From the NCBI GenBank assembly GCA_037957365.1, contig JARHVA010000666.1, positions 3,250,501-3,314,500 of the forward strand: a stretch of DNA of 64,000 nucleotides, given 5' to 3'. Position numbers and translations under genes: made by a program. The notes below the pieces were generated by a model, which saw only the letters and a list, made by a program, of their open reading frames with translations, was not told the origin of the DNA and made no database searches. Shown here one piece after another: positions 1 to 13,076 of the stretch. This DNA is from Torreya grandis. Taxonomy: Eukaryota > Streptophyta > Pinopsida > Cupressales > Taxaceae. Within the stretch, counting starts at the first letter, position 1. Each line of letters begins with the position of its first letter.

Positions 1-3000
1 GGAAGAGTTCCGCAAACCGGCACAAAACAGTGGTATACAGGTACAAAAAAGTTAAAAGCAAGAATGTGTCATTAGAGTTCCACCATTCCTTTATTTGTGT
101 TTTCTGTACTGTGGATACCCCATGCTGTGAGTAAGTTGTTTGTCTTCCTTTCTGAGCAGTTGTCAATGGCATTTAGCCAATTGTGCACGTTTTTGTGGCA
201 TTTTACTTGGCTCCAATTGCTATGCTTGTGTAGAACATTTTGCGACAATTAACAAGGACTTGGGTCCTTGGACTTTGCATTATTTGATCATGGACTCCAT
301 CCTTGTTGTGAGTAAGACTTATCATTACAATATTGGTAAAGACTTTGACTGAAGCCTTGGAAATAAGCAAGTTTGATATATTAATATTAGGCATTGGTCT
401 AAAGTCAAAATGCATGAATACTAAGGATGCTTTGATTAAGACCTTAAAAAGGTCAAAGCATATGGATAACTTTGATTCAATAGTGATTAATCATTGTTTA
501 GGTTTTGGATACTCCTTGAGTCAAAAGGGTTGTTGACTGCAACTTAGTTCATAGTAAAGAGGAACAAGAAGGCAGGCTAAGTACTACGCAGACCTTGCAA
601 CCTCAGAAGTTATGTCAGTTTGCTAATTTTGGCATCCATGATACTAAGCCATAATGGTGGCATCATGGTGCAAATTATTATTTGTTTATTTGATGCAGTT
701 TTCTTGGAAAGAGGAAAACCAGACAGAGGCAGAAAGAAAGGAAGGAAGCATACCATGGAGAAGAGAGGAGAGAGGCACAGAAAAGCAAAATTTGGAATTC
801 TAGCCTGTTACTTGGTTAAAAGTAAGCATGACAAACTCTTCTACTTACTCCCCATAGGGTTTTATTCTATTATATGAAGGTGTGGTGTAAAACAGTTAAA
901 GGATAGAAAGAAAGGGATAATGCAGGATAGTAGACTCAGAAGGAGAGTCGTGCAAAACCGACCCTCCTTCTAACCACTCGCAGTCCCAGTAATTCCCTGA
1001 TTTACTTTCATTTGGTTATCTTTGTTTTTAATTGCCTTACTAAGAAGGGCAGAGATATGTGGAATCTGTGATAGACTGCTTGACTCATGAAACCCTATGG
1101 GCATATCACTAGGATGACATCACCTTGCCTTAGTTGGCATCATAGGTGAATGCTCTATTGGAAATAGCCCTGGACGATCTTCTTGTCATATTACCTGCAG
1201 GGTATATATACACTGGGTTTCATGATTGTTTGGGTTTTATACTATTTTTATTGGCTATGTCACCGTGCATGCCTCTGTGATGCTTGTGATGTTTGTGAAC
1301 CCTGATCAAAACAGTGGAACTATACTCTTTTTGCATATTGCTCTTTTGTACTTTTATGTCTCTGTAATCTTGTTTGAGGAACTCTTGCAATCTTGCAGCC
1401 AATGGATGGGGTGGTAAGGGCCACCAATGGTTGAGCTCATCTTACTCATTATTTTTCCTTTGGTGGTTGTTCAATGAAGTTCCAGCAATGCACTACTGAG
1501 TTGAAGCCTTTTTCTTCATGACTGATTTGGTAATCACAGTAAGTAATATTGTTAGCGGGAGTGCCAATGACCTTTGGAGGCACTAGGATACTGTTGTTGT
1601 CAAGAATAGATTTGTATGTGATAAGTTACTAAGATGTTTTTCTGCTATATTGCACTATGATGTAACTCTGGTGTATAAGCCACTCTGAGTAATTATAACT
1701 CTTTGATGAATCTGTATTAAGAGACCGTATAAAGCAACTTGTCAATCTTGCATATTGTAGTATTAACCTGTTAGAATAGTCTTGGAGAAGTAGGTTATGT
1801 TGGTAACTTATATACTCAATCTTGATAAAATATGATTAGTTGTATTAATGAATAGATGGTATTGTTGAATATAATATGGATCATTTAAATCATCTGCAAT
1901 GTATTCTGTTTTTAGTGGACTGTGTGATACAAAATAATTTTGCATGATTAGGATGTGAATTCAGTTCAAATATTCTTTATGAAGGAAGTTCAATTATGAG
2001 TGATTATAGTGAATTATATCTATAAGATCTTCTGTGTTGGAGTAATGTCTGCTAGTGAAGGAGGTTTATCATGAAATTAAGCCCCTCAAGATTAGCGTAG
2101 TTCACTAATAAATGGTAATAAAATTTGGAACTGAGTGATTATTGATTATGGGTTGATAAAGTTGGTAACTTGCTTTGACATCGTGTTTTTAGCTGAGTCA
2201 GAATTTGTTATAGTTGTGTTTGACTGTTCAGTGGTAAAATAGAATTCATTTTTAAAGGAAGCATTGTAAGATTCAGAGTATGAAGTCTTGTTGTAAATCT
2301 GTTCTGTGCACAGCTGTAAGACTGTAAAACTGAAGCATAGTAGGTAAAGTGTAGTAAAACCTAATCAGGAAAGTATCAGAATACTTGGGGAAAGATCACC
2401 TCAAATCATTTAACTGTTGTTCATTAAAATTGAAAATTGATTATGCCTGGAGTAATACTTGCATGCTTTCAAATGGCTCCCTAAAGATTAAATTAGATTC
2501 TTAGTAGATTATTCATTATGGTTTGAATCACTTAATGGCTTCCTTGGAGCATTAAGTATAATCTTGGGGTAGCTTGCTGTCTTTGAAGGAAAGGTATGTT
2601 TGGTTGAGTGAGTTTAGTATTAGGAAGGTTCTGTTGAAAATTATGACTGATAAAAGGTTGTGAATGCATGGTTTTAATTTTGAAATTTCTGTGTAATGTC
2701 ATATCTTTTAGGTACTTGTATGAATTATGAGGTAAATCTTATTCTGTACAACGCTATTATTGACAAGGAACTCTAGATTATTCGGTTTGTTTTATACTAT
2801 TAAAACTCAATTGGGTCTTTATATTTGAAACCAGATTAATATAATTATAAAGGAAGTAACAGTAAATTCTTGTAGAACCTTATGAAATGTTATATTCGGT
2901 TGTGAAAAGTCCTACTTCAAAGTATGAAGGTTTGTGTGTATCCAGTTCTAGAGCTATTCTTATTTCTCAAAATAGTTGAGAAAGAGTCAGTTGAATTATT

Positions 3001-3850
3001 GTGTACTTGCATGATGGTTAGTGTACATTAAGTCCCTGATTGTCTAATAGTTGCCTCCTGATACTTATAAAATCCAGTGCAAGTTTTAGAAGGCCAAAAT
3101 TGAGTATTATTGTGTGAATTAATTAAAGATATTTGAGATGATACTAATGTACCTGTTGAAAAGGGTTTGTTCCGCAATTATGAATGTGAGTTATTTCTGT
3201 GTTTATTCTTGTGATTTGAAATTCGAGTGTTCTCTTTATTTAGCATAAGTAATAGTGCTTGGCCATTTTGATGCAAGGCAAGTTAGAAACAATTGGGTTA
3301 CTCAAAAGCTTAAGTTTTGTGAGTGAACATTACTAAGTCCTTGGGAATTGAGGTAAATTGATGGATTATGTTACAATGCAACCCCTTCTGATTCTTAAAA
3401 CAAACATAAGCAAGTTCCTTTGCTTTTATTATCAGGATGAAGTAAGAGTCTTAGATTATAAACGGTACAATCATTTGTATGGTAAATTAGATATGTCAAA
3501 AAGAGTTGTATCAAACACTAAGTTGTGAAGTATAGTATGGTATTCTTTCTACTCTACAAATATTCAATGAGTAAATATAGGGAAATGCAATAAGTTGTTT
3601 TTCTGCACTATGATATTCCATTTTTCCTTTAAATAAAATCAATAAGGGATTCTAGAGAGTGTATAGGGAAACAAATTTACTTATTGGAAAATGCATGGCA
3701 TTCATAGTGATCTCAAAAGATTACTAGTTGGGGATGTTCTACATCAAAACAAAATTTGGAAGGAATGATGGCCCTTGTTTTTAAAATCAACATAAACTTC
3801 CTAAGAAATGAAAAATGAGATGAATTATTTACATTCATGTTTTCAATACA
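1..3850. other. AT-rich region without a recognised gene
   Basis: I see no reading frame here with a recognisable domain; all open stretches are short and without codon structure. A purine-rich run lies near 701-790 and a TATATATA-like string near 1203-1210, but neither is tied to a gene. From about 1,550 to 3,700 the sequence is uniformly AT-rich single-copy-looking DNA with no internal repeat I could detect. It could be old LTR or intron sequence. Confidence 0.5.
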
Positions 3851-3875
3851 CGGTTCCATAGTTTGCATATGTGAT

Positions 3876-4032
3876 GAGTACTCATCGAGTAGACAAGTAC
3901 TTGCAAGAAAATGAGCAGGGTAAATAATCGCCATTTTAACTTGCATGGGATTTTTTTAATATTCCTAAGTATTGGCACATTACTCGCGGCGAGTACTCAC
4001 GAATACTTGGCGAGTATTGTGCAATACTCGCC
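3876..4032. repeat. Clustered inverted repeats, probable left end of hAT element A
   Basis: The motif GAGTACTC or its half GCGAGTA/TACTCGC recurs at 3876-3883, 3981-3998 and 4009-4032. Positions 4009-4019 and 4022-4032 form a perfect 11-bp inverted repeat with a 2-nt centre. Positions 3981-3987 and 3989-3995 form a second, 7-bp one. hAT elements commonly carry such short subterminal motifs as transposase binding sites, and a hAT transposase relic starts 0.6 kb downstream. The assignment to that element is inference: no matching right end or 8-bp target duplication was found. Confidence 0.5.
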
Positions 4033-4235
4033 CAAGCCTTCATATGTGCAATCTATGTACAAAACACATTCAAAAAATCAAAAATGCATTTAGAATGTCA
4101 AAAACACATCTAGAACACTCCAAAAAATGCAGAAAAAACACTAAAATTTGTCCTTTATAAGCAGACATGCTCCCACACTCTCATCACACTGCATTTGGAG
4201 CGAATTGGAGGGAGCAAATTCGAATTCCAAGTTAG

Positions 4236-4262
4236 TTTTTTTTTTTTTTTTTTTTTTTTTTT
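4236..4262 (+). repeat. 27-nt T homopolymer
   Basis: An uninterrupted run of about 27 T lies between the terminal-type repeats and the transposase of hAT element A, followed by another T-rich stretch. It is probably a microsatellite in the leader or first intron of the element. Confidence 0.8.
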
Positions 4263-4607
4263 GCTTATTTTTTTTTTCCCAAGCATGTAAATTCTTTGTA
4301 AATATGTTTGAAAAATTTACATGCATTTCATTCAATTCCACAATTGTTATTTACAATTTATGTTAGTTTTTCATAATTTTTTAATAGAATTGTTAGTTTT
4401 TTATTGTTTATATGGTTTAGTTTTACAAATGTATGGTAAAGGATTTTATTAGATGTCATTTTTTTATTTTGTAATATTTTTCATATGCACAAGGTTTAAT
4501 TTACATTTACAACTTGATGGTATAAGTTTTTGTTTTGTTTTTTCAATGTTTTTCAAAAAAAATTGCAGTTGAACATGTTGTAGAGTAACCGTTAGACGTT
4601 GCATTCA

Positions 4608-6983
4608 ATGGCATCCAGCACTGCATCAGGGTCAACATCAATCAGTGGTAATCGTCTAACTAAAACTCGCACCATTGCTTGGAAGTATGCAGTACCGGTT
4701 GGATTGTCCCAATTGAGTGTGATTTGTACGTTTTGCTCGAAAAAGATTTCAGAAGGCATCAAACGCCTCAAGTACCATATTGCATGCATTGTTTGTCGTG
4801 ATGTCACATCGTGTCCCAGTACAACGAAAGAGGCAAAACGTGAGATAATTGCAGATCTTGCATTGTTGGATGGGACGAAAATAGAGAGAAAAATGTACGA
4901 GCAATATTAACAACCATTGCTCCCGCATCAGTAGAGGAAACTGAGGTAGCTATGATAGTGATTATGGACTCCAGTCATCATACACACATGCAAGGTGAAT
5001 CCACCCCATCTAGTTTGAAGCCAAACACAACTTTTTTGTACCTCGAAACATATTTGGAGCACACTCTTCACTACAAGGTACAACATGAAACAAGGAGGCG
5101 CACGTGGAAGCAGGTAAGGCATGTGCAAATTTCTAGTACTTCAACAACCTTCCCTTCAAAGTGACAAGGAACCAATACTACGAGTATTTGGTGACGGCAT
5201 TGACAGTTGCAAGAAAAGGGTACAAGGCACCCTCTCCAAAAGACTTAAGTGAAAGATTGCTCCAGGATGTTGTTAAAGATGCAAAGTCATTTATGAAAGA
5301 TAAAAAGAGGTTGTGGTGAAAGTTCGGATGCACCATTCTTTGAGATGGATGGATACATGGAAAGAATTGCAATCTCATTAATTTTTTGGCATCCTCAGAT
5401 GGTGACATGGTTTTTTGAAGTCAATTGATGCCTCTAACAAAGTAAAAAATGTAAAAACTTTGATTTTGATGCTCAAGGAAGTTGTCTTAGAGGTGGACAT
5501 CAAGAATTTTGTGCAAGTTATCACTGACAATGCAATAGTATATGTAGTGGCTAGAACACTTCTTAAGGAGAGGCATCCATCACTCTTTTGGACCCCCTGC
5601 GCGACCCATTGTCTTGACCTTCTTTTAGAGGACACAGGAAAAACTAATTGGGTGATACCAATTGTAGAAGAGGCTAGAAACATCACCAAATATATTTATA
5701 ATCATCGTTGTGTTCTCAGCTTGATGAGAGATCAAATCAAGGGAAAAGAGTTTGTGTGAACAAGTGTTACAAGTTTTGCAACTAACTTCCTTACATTGCA
5801 AAGTATTTGTAGCTTGTTGACAGTTTTGAAGCAAATATTTGTGAATCAAGCATGGGTGGACTCAACATATTCAAAGAAAGTTGATGGATACAAGGTAGCA
5901 AATGCAGATTTTTATGATGCCTTTGCAAATAGAGCTATAGAGATCGTCAAGGTAACTTCAAATTTCAATTTAAATTCAAGTCGATTCTTTTATTTTCAAT
6001 TTTTTAAACTTAAAGTATTTATCTTGTTTATAAGTTTGTAACTTTAATTTGTTTGTAACTTTATAGGTGCCAGAGCCTTTGGTGAGGGTTTTGCGCTTGG
6101 TGGATGGGGAGCAAAACCCAATGCGATACATTAATAAGGCCATGGATAAGGCCAAAGATGCCATCCAAAACTTTTACAAAGGGATAGTGCCAAATTTGAT
6201 CCCATTTTGGAGTTAATTAATCGGAGGTGGAACAATCAACTCCACCAACCCATCTATGCAATAGGGTACTAGCTTAATCCAAAGTTTTTCTACTTTGATG
6301 GCTTCATAGATGCTAATGGGGAGATTATGAAGGGCTTATCAACATGCATTGAGAGTATGAAACTAGAGATTGAGGTGAAGGACCTCATTATTTTAAAGTT
6401 ACAGAACTACAAACCAACTGGGGAGAGGCTCTTTTCTTCAGCACCAGCTATCCGAGGAAGATCCATCCAATCCTCGGATAATAAAAATGAGGTCTTTACT
6501 TGTACCTTACAAGTTAAAAATTTACAAAAACTAATCACTTACAAACTTTTGAATATCTTGTTTGCAAGTTTGTGGTGGGAAGATTGGGGTGTAAATACCC
6601 CAAATCTTCAAAATTTTGCCCTCTGAATTTTATCTCAACCTTGTAGCAGTTCTGGATGTGAACGCAATTGGAGTTTGTTTGATGCCATTCACACGAAGAA
6701 GCGCAATAAGTAGAGCCAACAACACCTCAATCACCTAGTTTTTGTGCAATACAACATTCAACTTCGCACAAAAAATGTGGACACATTACAGGTGCCTATC
6801 AATTTGGATGAGATCAATCCCTATAGTGATTGGACTGCACAAGACGAGAAGGCCCCCTTGTTCACAGAGAACAAGATTGTTGATTTCGAGATACAAGCTA
6901 TGGAGGGTGCAGCAGAAGTAGGAGATATTGGATTGGATGACATCCTTGTGGATGTTGTCAAACATGATGCAGAGGAGTCATAG
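4608..6983 (+). pseudogene. hAT transposase relic A (BED finger, DUF659, C-terminal dimerisation)
   Basis: A decayed plant hAT transposase in several frames. An AG acceptor near 4566 is followed by ATG 4608 and an open frame to 4910 with a BED-type finger (C-x2-C near 4728, then KRLKYHIA and a late Cys). Frames around 5190-5760 carry the DUF659 core, including the DGW motif near 5348, VITDNA, and the strongly diagnostic string FWTPCATHCLDLLLED. A GT..AG intron fits 5952-6066. Further on come VPEPLVRVLRLVDG and, near 6570-6710, WWEDWG and then C-S-S-S-G-C-E-R-N-W-S, the hATC dimerisation signature. The last open frame (6744-6983) is an acidic tail. Several stops and frameshifts make it inactive. 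Order and content are complete, so this was once a full-length transposase of about 650-700 residues. Confidence 0.88.
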
Positions 6984-7116
6984 CCATCTGGTACCGAGTT
7001 GGAGCCACAGGCGCAATTTTCTACGCAAAGAGAGGAGAGGTAGTCAAGTGCAAGGACTAGACTCTCTCAGTCTCCCTTATTTTTCGCTAGAGCGGAGAAG
7101 AGCAAATTGTAGATTA

Positions 7117-7560
7117 TAGATCTGATTCTGTATGGGATGAAGCAGAGAACTGCCCTAGCTGCATGCACCAAGTAATTAGGATCACAATATTTCCAGTTCA
7201 TCATTAAAGCACTTTGGACAACATTACAAGGAGATACAAATTGCATGTGCTAGGCTATACAATGAATTTTATATTGTTAAAATTTTCACAGCCCTAGTTT
7301 GACTATGATGTCTTGTGTATAATTTGTCCCTATACATTTTGTGCACAAAGGACCCACTTTCAGTAGAATTTCTTGTGTATAATTTGTCCCTGTATAGAGA
7401 GTGTGGCAAAGGCACTTCAGCTTTGGGAGACCATTAACATTACAAGGAAAATTGACACAAAATAAATCTGAATAGCAACTAAATCGGGCAGCAGTACCAA
7501 AGAGGGAAATTCTGGAGTCTAGACAAAAGGATAAAAACACAAATGATAAAAACAAAGTGA
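7117..7560. other. Spacer between hAT relics with a 21-bp direct repeat
   Basis: No gene is seen. A 21-bp string is repeated exactly at 7311-7331 and 7371-7391, 60 bp apart. The unit starts TCTTGTGTATAA. It may mark the end of element A or the start of element B, but neither boundary can be fixed. Confidence 0.5.
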
Positions 7561-7902
7561 CAAAAGGAAAACCACTTGCCTCTTATTTTTCTAATTTTCT
7601 CATTGCATACTTGCCCTCCATTGTTGTTGTAGGTTTGAATCTTCATCAAGCATCGTTTAAATCATTTTGCCTACGCCATACGGTGATTGAAGAGCCCATT
7701 TGCTATCAAGGTAAGTTTTGTATTGTTTTATTTATTTATTTTTGTCATTTTTTAAAAATTTACAAGTTGATGGCTGCTGCCCTAGGGTTTGTTTTGATTT
7801 TTTTTTTTTTTAAATGTTTTTGTTTAAAGTTGTAGTTATATATACTATTACTACAAAGTCTCATAACTCTTCATCTGCCGGTCAAAGGCAACACAAATAG
7901 AC

Positions 7903-10277
7903 ATGACACACTCACCGTTGTGGAAATATACAACACTGATAGACCAAGTTTCAGGTGGTGGGGTCTATTGGAAATGCAATATTTGTGATTCTCAGTTCAC
8001 AAGCTCATACTTTAGGGTGAAAGCACATTTATGTCTCCATTGCCACAGTCAAAAATCCTTGAATTTATCAAGGAACAAGAAGATGCAAATGCCGCACATG
8101 CCATGAGACTCAGTCACCCTCTAGCAAAGAAAGGCAAGGAATCAGGGAAGCCACCTGTTTCCCCAAGTCCTACTGGGGGTTCTCCAGTTGTGGCCATTGG
8201 AAGACATCCATTTTTGGGAGCACCCTCTATGGACGAAGAGGCTTCTTTTCCAAACAAAAGAAGGGGCTTCTCTTCCAAACAAAAGAAGAGGACCATTGGA
8301 TAGGCCTTTTCAAAATGAGAGCAAGGAGATTGTGGATCAGAAAATCGCACAATGTGTATATGCAATAGGATTGTCTTTCAATGTGGTTCGATCACCATAT
8401 TGGCAAGAAATGGTGAGAGCAATCAACGAGGCCCCAAAAGATTACAAAGGCCCAGGGTTTAAAAAAATTCGCACCACTTTATTGACAAAGGAGAGAAAAT
8501 ATGTTGAAAATTCTTTGAAACCAATCAAAGATTCATGGGCTGAAATGGGGGTCTCCATTGTTTCCGATGGATAGAAAGATGTAAGAAACAGGGCTTTGAT
8601 CAAGTGGTTGTAGTGTGCCCTAAAGGGGCAAAGTTTTTTAAGGCTATTGATTGTGAGGAGTGTGTGAAGGATGCGGAGTTCATTGCCAACTTCCTCATCG
8701 AATCCATTCAAGCGGTTGAACCTGAAATGTTATCCAAGTTGTAACGGATAATGCCAAAAATTGCAAGGCCGCGGGGATGTTGGTGGAGGCAAGGTATGGA
8801 CATATTTTTTGGATACCTTGTGTTGTCCACTCAGTCAACCTCGTGTTGCAAAAGATGGGGAAGGAAATTGAATGGATCAAACAAGTGTACGATAAAGTTG
8901 AGCAGATTCAAATATTTGTCACCAACCATCAACTCTCTCAAGCCATTTTCAGATCCTTCTTGACATTGGAGTTGTTGAAGGTATTTTTATTTTAGTATTT
9001 TTGTTTTTGTTTTAAAATTTTAACTTTTTTATTTTTTAATTTAGTACTAACTATATTTAAATTAAAATATTGTTATTTAAATATTTTCGTAAGTTTTTTA
9101 TTTTTTAATAGGTTGCTCCGACTAGATTCGCCTCACACAATCGTCTTGAGATGACTTGTGAAAGTGCGACAAGCACTTAGCAGTATGGTCATCAGCAACT
9201 TTTGAGGTGTATGGAGGGAGGTGAGCAAAGAGCGGGCCCAAAGAGTGAAAATATTGATCCAAGATAATAATTGGTGGGCCCATGTAGATTATTTATTGAG
9301 TTTCACTGAGCCCATGATGAGTATGATCCTTTTTGCTGACATGGATCAGCCATGTTTGGGAGAAATATATGATGGCATGGACTCAATGATTGAGAAGATA
9401 AAGTTCATCGTTAATGAAAAAGAGCAAGAACCTGAGGAGAAATTTTTCAAACAAGTGCATTCTATCCTTGTTGAGCAGTGGAACAAAATGACCACCCCGC
9501 TACATCTCATTGCCTTTGCATTGACTCCTCGTTTCTATAGCATGGAGATCATTTCTTTGCCAAGGAGGGTGCCACCATATAGGGATGTCGAAGTGGCTGA
9601 AGGGTACAAATTGGCATCGTCTAGGATATTCCCTGATCCCAAAAGAGAAGACATGGTTATGAGCGAGTTTGGGGCTTTCATTACCTCCCGAGGTCATAGT
9701 CTTGGTGCTTTTCGGGACAAATACAAGAAGGATGGTCCTATGTGGTGGTACTTTCATGGGCAAGGATCACCGAACCTACAACCTCTTGCAATCAAGATCT
9801 TGTCACAGGGAAGTTTTGTATTTTTTAAGTTTTTAAATTTAAGTTTTTTTCTTTTTCTCTTAAAATTTTTAAATTTATGTTTAAATTTGAATATAGGTTG
9901 CATGTTCATCTTCTTGTGAGCGGAATTGGAGTACATATAGCTTCATCCACTCACAAAAGCACAACAAGCTAGTAGTTAAAAAGGCCGAGGAGTTGGTCTA
10001 CATACACTCCAATTTGTGTCTTTTATCGCACAAGAACCCAGAGTACAAGGAGATGACATCAAAGCATTGGGATATAGATCCAGAGGTTGTTGACTTGGAT
10101 GCTTACATTTCCCGTTTCTCATTAGATAACATTGGCAGTCCTTCGGCTTCAATGACACATAACTTAGCTATCAAGGGTGGTAGTGCTGATAGTCCATGTG
10201 GTTCTACTTCTAATGAACCAAAACATGATGATGATGTTGATGCTCTCGATGAAGAGCAATATGACTATGAAAAATGA
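7903..10277 (+). pseudogene. hAT transposase relic B
   Basis: This hAT transposase belongs to a different subfamily from relic A. A leader exon appears to end at 7710 with a canonical GTAAGT donor. Coding starts at ATG 7903 with a zinc-finger segment (WKCNICDSQF, then H-x-C-x-H), then a basic linker and, after frameshifts near 8030 and 8280, the DUF659 region with SIVSDG at about 8557-8571 followed by a TAG stop at 8572-8574 where family members have Trp. HIFWIPCVVHSVNLVLQKMG lies in 8811-8870. Introns are 8981-9111 (GT..AG) and 9809-9896, where the donor is GG instead of GT. The 232-codon open stretch 9221-9919 holds the conserved WWAHVDYLL and PPYRDVEVAEGYK segments. The last exon from 9897 has C-S-S-S-S-C-E-R-N-W-S, then an acidic tail ending at 10277. 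Complete in layout, dead by stops and frameshifts. Confidence 0.88.
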
Positions 10278-10504
10278 CTTTTAAAGTTTGATGTATCATT
10301 TAATTAATTACAACAACAGGATAATTACTGATATTTTATATTTTAATATTTATAATTTTATCATTTTTGTTTAATGGTTATACTTATTATTTATCAACTT
10401 ATCATTTATCAAGATGCATACCATGTGGTTAATGACAATGGCACTAATTTCCTATGTATCAGGCTAGAATTTCTATATTTTTTTATTTTTTAAAAATATT
10501 TTTT

Positions 10505-10600
10505 GTACGGACGAACCCAATAACGAACACAAGGGAAAAAAATCGCCGTACCAGCGAACCGGGTTCTTCAAACCTGCACCAGAACCAAAAACGAACCGGT
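10505..10600. repeat. CGAACC repeats, probable right end of hAT element B
   Basis: The motif (C)GAAC(C) occurs about six times in under 100 bp, including a perfect palindrome GAACCGGGTTC at 10556-10566 and a GTACGG/CCGTAC pair at 10505-10510 and 10546-10551. It sits 230 bp after the stop of transposase B, where a subterminal repeat region of a hAT element would be. No mirrored left end was found, so the boundary is uncertain. Confidence 0.4.
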
Positions 10601-13076
10601 AACTTAGGTTGTAAGGGATCAAGAGCTCTCGGGGCAACATTGTGCTCTTATAGAGAAAGGCCAAGATTTGAAGAGACTCCAAATAGCTGTAAAACAGAGT
10701 GAGGAAACCTTAAGTCAACTCAGCACACAAAATGCTGGGAAAAAAATAAAGGGATTCAGAGCGTGTTCGCCAAAGACAACAGTCACTGCAAGAGGTCTAA
10801 TCTGTGAAAAAGAAGCTGCCCTGGCTGAGATATGATATGAGAAAGAACCAATACATGGAGGCCAACTGTTTATATGGCGTGATGAGACGCCGAATCTCAT
10901 GGAAGATTACTAGCACACTGAATCTCAAAAGAAGTGGCCATTTGTGGTGGTCTACAAAGTCCAATGAGTGTGATGCAGGAGCATCTACAATGGTTCAAAT
11001 TCTAGCATGAAAATTCAAATTTTAGTTTTCCCTCCAAATTGTGAGATTTCAAAATTTCACCTTGAAAGTAAAATGTAATTATCAAAAAATGAAAGTAAAA
11101 AGGTAAAAAGTAATGGTTAGGCTGTTGAGTAAATTAGGGGGAAATGGTTGAAACTATTTTCAACCTTAGAATATTGTTAAAACTTAAAAACAACATTTGT
11201 TTGCCTTAAGCCCAATTTGGGCGAAGAAGTTGGAAGAGAAATTCTTGAAAAGAGAGAAAACAAGAAGAATTCATTAAGGAGAGAGGATGAGAAGAGGAGG
11301 ATGAAAGGGGTGTAGAAGTGAAGAAGAACAGAGAGGAAGAGTCCTCTCATTAAGAGAAAGAGAATGGAATGAAGAGAGAGGAGAATTAGTGAGGGAGGAC
11401 CTCACTCAAGAAATGTTAAAGGAAAGAGAAGGAGAAGTCAAGAGAATGTGTGAAGGAGCAAGCAAGGTTTTAAAAGCCATGGATTTTGGCATTGAAATGT
11501 AAGTCTTCTATTGATCAATGAAGGAATAAATGTTTTGTTTCATGTTATGGTCTCTTTATGAATTCTGGTAACAGGCCTGCATATGTGAATGTGTGTATGT
11601 ATGAAAGATGTGTGTATGATGATTCTCCTAAGAACATTGTGAAAGACTGATTATTTTATATGTTGGGAACAATCTAAAGGTGGTATGATGTGATCAAGAG
11701 GTTTTAAGGAGTTTGGAATGTTGTAAAAAGCCTAAACAGGCCTAAACAGGGTATTCAGGCCTGTAAAACTACAGCCCACTGTCTTAAATCAAATCCACAT
11801 GAAAATGTTTGTATGAAGTCTAAAATGGTATGGAGATAAGATCTATAGGTCCCTAAGTCAATTATAAACTTGAGAGTGAAGAAAACCAGGCCCTAGAAAC
11901 CCTCTTGATGTCCAACAACTCCAAAGTTGAAATTCAGGCCTATAGGTGACAGTGTATAGAAAAAGTTAAGAAAACTTGTATGTTTTTGCATTGTAAGTGG
12001 ATTGATCAGGTCATTGTTGATAGGGCATATGAATGGGGAAGTAATTAAGGTATTGGAATGGTTGTTTATCCTCTTGAAAGTCTATTGATCACACAAAAAG
12101 AGATGACAATAATGAACCCTGTTGGCTGTCATAAAAATACAGTGCAAGAGAACTGAGTTGTTGAGCATTAGAAGATACAGAAGGTTGACATGACCAAGCT
12201 GATTATTGGAAAAGGTGTAGGGGGTTAAAACAGACCCTATACAAGTGATTAGAGCCCTTGAAACTGTCTAAAACACACCCAGCAAAAATAATTAGATCGC
12301 AGCCTGTGACTGTCCAAGGGAAAACCCTGATTTAGCTTCTAGCCCTCAAAATGAGTTTTAAAGCTTGAAAACTCTTGAAACTTTGGAATTTTGATGATGT
12401 TTTCAAACTGTTGAAAGTGGTTGCAAGGTGCTACAGTACGGATAAGTAAAAAAAAAACAATTACCAAGTGAAGCCTAGGTGCATGTGAAGGAAAGAGCAT
12501 AGGCCAATATAGGAAAAGTGAATTTCTCCAAAAAAGTGCACTAACAAATGATTGATTCACCTGAAAGAAGATAATGGGTATCTAGAATGATGTTTTGATT
12601 GCTTAGAAAGTCCATATTTTACTCTAGACAAGGTGTTTTGCATTCAAGGAGGGCTAATTAGAACAGGGCTTAAAGAAGGAAGTACAATTCCGTACAAAGT
12701 AACCTCAAGAGATTTTTCAGTATGTTATATAAGGGCTTAATGGGTATCCATAAATGGTTTTACTTTCATGATTGAATTAACCTAGGAGTTATGGCCAATA
12801 AACAGGTAAAACAGGGCTACAAGGAATGAATGATCTAGATAGGTCTGTATCAGTTTGTTGATGGTTACAGAGCAGTGTAAGATATGTTTCATCAAGTGTC
12901 TAGAGAAATGACTACAGAACCAATGGCAGGCAGTGTACAGAAAATAAATGAAGCATTATCTCACACTGAACAAGGTCATTTTGAGCTACGGTAGCAATGT
13001 TATGGTCCCAACAGGGTACCCTGCTAGTTTCTCAGTATCCTGTGAGAATGCTGTCCTGAACTGCCACCTAGATCGA
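10601..13076. other. Noncoding region, nothing recognised except a GA-rich tract
   Basis: There is no domain-bearing reading frame. The style of 11,480-13,000 (short phrases such as CAGGCCT and ACAGTGTA recurring, no codon bias) resembles plant LTR sequence, but I could not find a partner LTR, primer site or target duplication. Confidence 0.4.
11225..11466 (+). repeat. Purine-rich (GA) tract of about 240 bp
   Basis: The plus strand is made almost only of A and G with scattered pyrimidines, built from loose GAGAGGA/GAAGAG words, some with ATGAA. No open frame crosses it. Such tracts occur in leaders of LTR retrotransposons and as degenerate GA microsatellites. Which applies here is not clear. 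Confidence 0.6.
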
